Made by a program: the position numbers and the translations under genes. Under the pieces are notes generated by a model. It did not search any database and was not told the DNA's origin. It was given only the letters and a program-made list of their open reading frames with translations. A stretch of DNA of 36,814 bases from Corinectria fuckeliana (Eukaryota; Ascomycota; Sordariomycetes; Hypocreales; Nectriaceae), in contig WPDH01000489.1 of the NCBI GenBank assembly GCA_019137255.1, positions 1-36,814 on the forward strand, in the 5' to 3' direction. Of this stretch, positions 32,153 to 36,814 are shown piece by piece; the stretch's first letter is position 1, and each line of letters starts with the position of its first letter.

Positions 32153-33102
32153 TATGGAAGACCGGGGATGAGTAATCGAGTGTGCAATAATCGCAGAGTG
32201 GTGGACATGGAAGTCTGAGAAGAAATAGAAACAGAGAGTCTTTTGGGGGACAGAGTAGGTACCCAAAACTACCCGCAGAATCCTCCTTCAGCTGCACTCG
32301 GCTCAGAGGCAACTGGGGTAATCCTAGTTCTTATCTCTACTATTTGGCATTTCTACCCATTAGAACTTGACGTTGTGAGTTGTGATGATTGCTTCAGTCT
32401 TCTATTGGCCATGGTTCTAAGCGCTCTAGTATTCTGTGGAACTCGTGTGTCACTATCGGCCGTGTTCCCAATCCGTCTACCCTCATGCTTCTTAAGGTTC
32501 TCCTCTGCAGAGCCTCTGCAGAGCCTATGGCCACATGCCGCGGCATCATACGAGTTCAAGCTTCCATCTACCGTATACTTTCGCAAGTATACCCGAATTG
32601 AGATCGGGCTATAACCTCCCGTCCATGTCCCCGAGTTCCCGCATCATGAGGGTCACTTTCTCCGGCCTCATGCAGGTTTCAGCTCTTGAACTGCCCAAAG
32701 TGTTGCCAGGTGCATACGAAATATACGGACTCGAGTTGTCATCTACCAGTGGTTTCGCCGAGAGCTCCAGAATCATACGCGGTCATCTCAGTCCTCTAAT
32801 GGGATCTCAATGCCGAGAACGCCGCGTGCTGCAATTTGCAAATTTTCACCTGCGGCATGTGCTTTCGAGCGCTCTAGAATTATGCACGTTGCGTATTCTT
32901 TTTTCCAATGCAACCTATTAACGATGATGACGCGTTGAAGGGGTTTCCGTGATAACGGACGGAAGGACGAGAAATGTTGGAGTATAAAGTAGCCGGATCT
33001 CGCACTTGGATAGATAGTTTCCTCCCCAGTACACGCCAGACAAAACTCCAAACTTGAACAACCAACCGACTGCAAATTTGAAATACCTTCATCATCCTCA
33101 TC
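32153..33102. other. Divergent promoter region, glycosyltransferase / LysM effector
   Basis: This 950-bp region separates two start codons facing away from each other, so it must hold both promoters. A TATA box is visible on the effector side only. Direct repeats ctctgcagagc occur at about 32503-32524. Open frames here on both strands lack domains. Confidence 0.6.
32983..32989 (+). promoter_or_regulatory. TATA box of the LysM effector gene
   Basis: TATAAAG lies 120 bp upstream of the effector start codon, a usual distance for a fungal gene with a short leader. Such a clear TATA box fits a strongly inducible gene. Confidence 0.55.
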
Positions 33103-33645
33103 ATGCTCAGCTTGAACTCTCTTCTGGTTCTGGGGTTGATGGTCACGGCCTCTACTGCCAAGCCACATCAAGCCGTTCAACCTACTGTCCTTGTAAGTGC
33201 CGATTCTATACTTTTGGCCGATTTGTGACTTGTTATGTATGTATTAACCTTGAAAAAAAAACAGGAAGTCCGCCAATGCAACATGGTGACGCATACCGTT
33301 ACTACTAGCGAAGGCCTCGGCGCTATTGCGACTAACGCGGGCGTTGGTGTGTGCAACATTGCTACAGCTAATGCTCTGACAAACATCAACAGTATCGACG
33401 TCGGCGATATTTTGACTTTCAGCGGCTCCGGTTGCGAGGCCATCGTGACTGGAACTCAGTGCTGCATCCCCGCTATTGCAGCCACCACGCGCGTAGCCGT
33501 CTCCGGAGATCGTTACTGGGAACATCACGTCACGCGCGGTGTTGACGTGCAGTCGATTGTGAACGCGAATCCGAGTTTCGCATCGACCGGAATCCCTATC
33601 GGTAGCACCATCACCATTCCTGCTCGGCCAAGCGCGAACTGTTGA
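33103..33645 (+). CDS. Secreted LysM-domain effector
   Basis: Two exons (33103-33192 and 33265-33645, intron 72 bp with attaacc before a poly-A stretch and CAG) give 156 residues. The first about 19 residues (MLSLNSLLVLGLMVTASTA) are a signal peptide. Two LysM domains follow: about 39-82 (starting HTVTTSEGLGAIATNAGVGV) and about 117-149 (starting HHVTRGVDVQSIVNANPSFA). Six cysteines (35, 60, 87, 96, 97 and 156) can form three disulfides. There is no other domain, so this is the effector type rather than a LysM chitinase or receptor. Its size and two-LysM layout resemble known chitin-binding effectors such as Slp1 of Magnaporthe. The family binds chitin fragments and shields hyphae from host recognition. 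The role here is inferred from the family. Confidence 0.9.
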
Positions 33646-34379
33646 TAGGTCCTAGGAGAGGAGAACAAACGAGGGCGAGGGCGTGTGGCAGGACAAGGGT
33701 GGGGATGATAGTTGGAACAGGGGTTAACGGGGACGATGACGAGGAAGGGGGCGAGGTTGCTGCATGAGAAAACAAGGCCACGGCTTCCTAGAACGGCGAT
33801 ATACAAACTGCCATAGACGAGAAATAAGAGTGGGTTGGTCCGATTGGTGAAATCCCAGTGAACAAGTGAATCCAGTAACGAGCAAGCAGTTGAACCAGGT
33901 GTGAACCACCGGGTAGTTTCGTACTTAAGTGACTCCTTGTGTATTTGCGAGATTAGAGTGATCAATTAGGATGTCGATCTCCCGAGCCAGTGCGTGCCGT
34001 CATCGTTGTGGAGAAGCTGACTGTGTGGACTGTGAGGATTGCCTCTTAGCCTGTTCGGTCCAAGACAGCCCACTCCCGCAGGACTAGTTTATCGCCACGA
34101 CCGAAACGGGAGGAGAGCAAAGGAACTACCTATCTAGGACAGGCCTCACGATGCATCTATCCGCACTGGGTTCCATTCTTCAACAAGCAAAAGTGATCGT
34201 CAATTCGGTGGCATGCAGCGAAGATTGCAGTCTTTACTTTGGAACACCAAACAGATCGAAGTCGCCAATGAAATGTAACTTATTCGAGGATTCGGCTACA
34301 GTGCTAGGCTAGCGGCCAACTCGCCGTTTACTCCGCGAGGCTCCGCTTTAGTCCAGCCCGACACCGGGGGACAAGCCAC
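33646..34379. other. Intergenic region with one Cys-rich short frame
   Basis: Downstream of the effector. Apart from the 38-codon Cys-rich frame at 33971-34087, nothing is recognised. A minus-strand frame at 33525-33965 overlaps the effector exon and is judged a shadow. Confidence 0.45.
33971..34087 (+). CDS. Possible 38-residue Cys-rich peptide
   Basis: From an ATG the frame encodes 38 residues with six cysteines clustered in 20 residues (CRHRCGEADCVDCEDCLLAC). The pattern CX3CX4CX2CX2CX3C could bind metal, like a metallothionein. There is no signal peptide and no TATA box or splice evidence. It may equally be a chance frame or a remnant of a zinc-binding domain belonging to the decayed gene that follows. 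Confidence 0.2.
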   Translation: MSISRASACRHRCGEADCVDCEDCLLACSVQDSPLPQD

Positions 34380-35341
34380 TCATCCGACTCGTCCGACTCG
34401 TCCGACTTGTCCGACTCACCATCATCAGGCAACTACTCACTGCGTTTCTACCCAGAACGTCGTGTTTACCACCTTGGACGTCCTGTTCATACCACTTTGG
34501 CTTCCTTCTCCTCAGCAAAGCCCTCGAAACTGTTCCAAAACCACATCAGACACCGACAGAGAGCCCGCCCGATGCAGGGCGTAGAGGCCCGAGGCACACC
34601 GTCGACAGGTTCAGAGTACGACAAGGGTAGTGAGTTGGCCTCAGTCGCCGTCTATCTCCAAAGGGCCCGTCTATCTCCAAAGGGCCCGTCTATCTCCAAA
34701 GGGCCCGTCCTAACCAGTCGCACCCAGTCGCAATCGTCGGAGAACTGGACTTTGCCCAGTTGGAACTGGCCCTAGGATCAGGCTACTCAGATACTCAGCC
34801 CCCTCCCGAACCATGTCCCGCAAGTGTACAGAATGGCTGGGCATCTCCCATTGGGGAATATTCACCTGTGGAGTAAACGTCAGCATTCTCGAACCTCGGG
34901 GACATGTGTATCAGCCCCACGCTGACTGGCGACTACCTAGGCCTGAGCGCCCAACACCCAGGACTATCTGACCAGCTACCCACAAACATGCAAAGCCCCA
35001 TGTGGCTGAAAGATATACCATCCGAATTTGGACTAGGCGTAGAGAGCCAGCCGTTGCAGTTCCAGCAGCTTTAACAACCCGAGTTCCAATCCCCGAGCTA
35101 CACTCTGCCCATCATGAACAGTCCTCAGCCAGGTCTTCCTAGGCGAAGAAGCCGCTATCTCCGGTCCCCCGGACACCCATCTCGGCCCATCGCCATCCCC
35201 TTTTCGACAGCGGGAACCTTGATGGACCCAATGCAGAGGTGGCAGGACTCCCCTCCTGAAACTGAAGCTGCGTCCTTAAGTGCTATCGCTAGAGCTCTGA
35301 GACATGCTCTCTCTAGTCCTATCTTGGGCGAGAGCCTATTA
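34380..35341 (+). pseudogene. Decayed gene of unknown family, cut by an LTR
   Basis: A Ser/Pro/Gln-rich protein frame runs from at least 34380 (SSDSSDSSDLSDSPSSG), first in the frame of 34407. It continues in the frame of 34904 beyond a 19-bp tandem triplication, through GELDFAQLELALGSGY, then TGDYLGLSAQHPGLSDQ, then DPMQRWQDSPPETEAASLSA. Two TAA codons interrupt it, at 34874-34876 and 35072-35074; the second follows QFQQL and precedes QPEFQS, as expected of CAA to TAA. At 35340 the frame runs into an inverted LTR. The DPMQRWQDSPPE box recalls fungal C2H2 transcription factors, but no zinc finger survives, so the family is uncertain. Further decay upstream of 34380 is likely. Confidence 0.5.
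34651..34707 (+). repeat. Three tandem copies of a 19-bp unit
   Basis: tctatctccaaagggcccg occurs three times in perfect tandem. Because 19 is not a multiple of three, two extra copies (38 bp) shift the reading frame by exactly the amount seen between the two halves of the decayed gene. Confidence 0.95.
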
Positions 35342-35545
35342 TGACGGCTGGGTTTAACCTAGGGGTATAGGGTAGGTCTAGGATATAAGAGTGTTTAAAC
35401 TAGTAGTTTAGAATATTAAAGTGAGTAATATAAGTTATAGTCTAGTAATAGTAAAATAGTAGATTTAATATAACTAAGTATATTAATAGCTAGTAAGACT
35501 ATCTTTATAAAAATACTAAGAGAGTATATTTATATAAATTATATA
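35340..35545 (-). mobile_element. Inverted LTR fragment, heavily RIP-mutated
   Basis: The left end, TATGACGGCTGGGTTTAACC, is the reverse complement of the 3' end of the solo LTR at 29119-29503 apart from C/T or G/A changes. The match continues through the conserved agtttaaac and ctagtttaaac region to about 35545 before fading. The 5' end of this LTR was not found, so it is truncated or too mutated. It terminates the decayed gene at 34380-35341. Confidence 0.75.
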
Positions 35546-36814
35546 TTTGCTAGATTATTTAGATTATCTAATAATCTTAGTATAGTTTTATTATATATAA
35601 TTATTTAGTTCTAATATTACAGCTTAAGTTAAACTTTAGTTATATAATATATATATAATAATACTTTACCTTACTAGTTTTTTAATAATTATATAAGAAT
35701 ATATTATAGTTTATTATTACACTTATAGCTTAACTATTATATCTAGTTATATTAATTTAGTTATTATCTTATTATTATTTTACTTTTTAATTTATTATAA
35801 AGCTAAAATTTATAATAAAATATTATAGCTTAAGTTAAAACTAAGTAGTTATAGCTAGTAAAACTATAATATATTTGCTTTTTCTTTTAATATAAATCCT
35901 AAGCTTATCTTATATAAGTAAGCTTAAATACTTAACTTACTCTCTTATAATAAGCTATAAGATTAGACTTACTCTTACTTAGTAAGCTTATACTAGCTCT
36001 CTTAGTATATAAGTATATTTACTTAGCACTTTATAAAGATAGTCTTACTAGCTATTAATATATACTTAGTTATATTAAATTTACTATTTTACTATTACTA
36101 AACTATAACTTATATTACTCACTTTAATATTTTAAACTACTAGTTTAAACACTCTTATACTTTAAACCTTTTTTATACTCTTAAGTTAAACCTAACTGTT
36201 ATATAAAGTTTATATATAATAACTTAAAATTATATTTTAAGATTTTACTTTATATAATACTTATAATAAAAAGAGTTTTATCTTATTTAAGTTTTAAAAA
36301 AAAAATCACCTTAGTAATATAATTAATCCTGCTAACTAGTATATTAAACTAGTTAGATATTAGGCTTATAGTTACTATTATAAGTGTAATATATATACAC
36401 TTAAGAGCTTAACTTTTTACCTAAAGGGTTATATTTTTAAGCCTTTTAAGCTTCTCCTTTTATATACTATTAGCTTATATATATACTATAAAACTAACTT
36501 ATACTTATATTATTAGCACCCCTCTCTTACTAGAGAGCCTTTACTAGAGCTTAAGTAGTAATAATAGTAGTAAATAGTAGGGCTTTATATATTTTATATA
36601 TATAGGTATAAGCTGTATAGCTACCTACTATAGTGTTTACCTAGTCTTAGTAGAGACTTACTATACTATTTTTACCTATTTATATAATATATATAGAATA
36701 AGAGATAGCTTATACTACTCCTACTAAAGTAGTAGATTTCTCTCTTAAAGTAGTAGTACTTTTTGTCTTAGCTTATCTTTTTCTCTTAGCTTATATAAGA
36801 TTAGCTTAAATATA
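35546..36814. other. AT-rich RIP-mutated repeat block (right edge)
   Basis: About 1.3 kb of extremely AT-rich sequence to the window edge. TpG and CpA are rare; remaining G mostly follows A and remaining C mostly precedes T. It includes the full-length LTR at 35821-36203 and a short LTR-start-like piece near 35615-35642. Sequence beyond 36204 may be the inside of a retrotransposon but cannot be translated. Confidence 0.7.
35821..36203 (+). mobile_element. Full-length LTR copy, heavily RIP-mutated
   Basis: It aligns end to end with the solo LTR at 29119-29503 (383 against 385 bp). TGTCACGGC has become TATTATAGC, and GCCGTCACA has become ACTGTTATA. In the first 123 aligned columns, about 50 of 55 differences are C to T or G to A. 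Flanks taaaa and taaag may be a 5-bp duplication altered by one G to A change. Confidence 0.85.

Noticed and set aside
34651..34707. CRISPR-like array
   Set aside because: The three 19-bp units are directly adjacent with no spacers, and the organism is a fungus.

Overview
The window comes from a filamentous ascomycete (Pezizomycotina). The order Hypocreales or a neighbouring Sordariomycete lineage is an inference from gene style, not proven. The evidence is short spliceosomal introns (47-127 bp, GT..AG with CTAAC/CTGAC-like branch sites), a Zn2Cys6 transcription factor, a LysM effector, and AT-rich blocks whose sequence matches repeat-induced point mutation (RIP). Seven protein genes are well supported. 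Two decayed genes and four LTR-type copies or fragments can also be read.

Left to right: a small AT-rich RIP-like block (1-240); a five-exon gene for a caspase-like protein that also carries a degenerate homeodomain-like segment and a rhodanese-like domain (765-3978); an 11.6-kb GC-rich stretch with no supportable gene but many microsatellites and copies of the short motif TACTTCGTA; a TALE homeobox transcription factor (15976-17425) with an intron in its 5' leader; another 5.1-kb stretch without genes; a six-exon Zn2Cys6 transcription factor (22539-25316); and a convergent pair 45 bp apart, a membrane-anchored prolyl 4-hydroxylase-like oxygenase (26054-27020, +) and a PEBP-family protein (27066-27806, -).

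From about 28.2 kb the window becomes an accessory-type island. It starts with a relic of a fungal transcription factor (28235-28792 and 29684-30089). Between the two halves lie an AT-rich block, an inverted LTR end and a solo LTR (29119-29503) with a perfect 5-bp target-site duplication. Two intact genes follow in divergent orientation: a hyaluronan/chitin-synthase-like family 2 glycosyltransferase (30578-32152, -) and a two-LysM secreted effector (33103-33645, +). Next is a second decayed gene (34380-35341), frameshifted by a 19-bp tandem triplication, carrying two TAA stops and cut by an inverted LTR. The window ends in 1.5 kb of AT-rich, heavily RIP-mutated repeat DNA holding another full-length LTR (35821-36203).

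The genes do not form one pathway. The likely themes are regulation (homeobox and Zn2Cys6 factors in long intergenic regions), a programmed-death or proteolysis-type multidomain protein, and a cell-surface/host-interaction pair (glycosyltransferase plus LysM effector) surviving between RIP-mutated transposon debris. Most informative for follow-up are the caspase/homeodomain-like/rhodanese fusion, the direct record of RIP from aligning the LTR copies, and the divergent glycosyltransferase-LysM pair.
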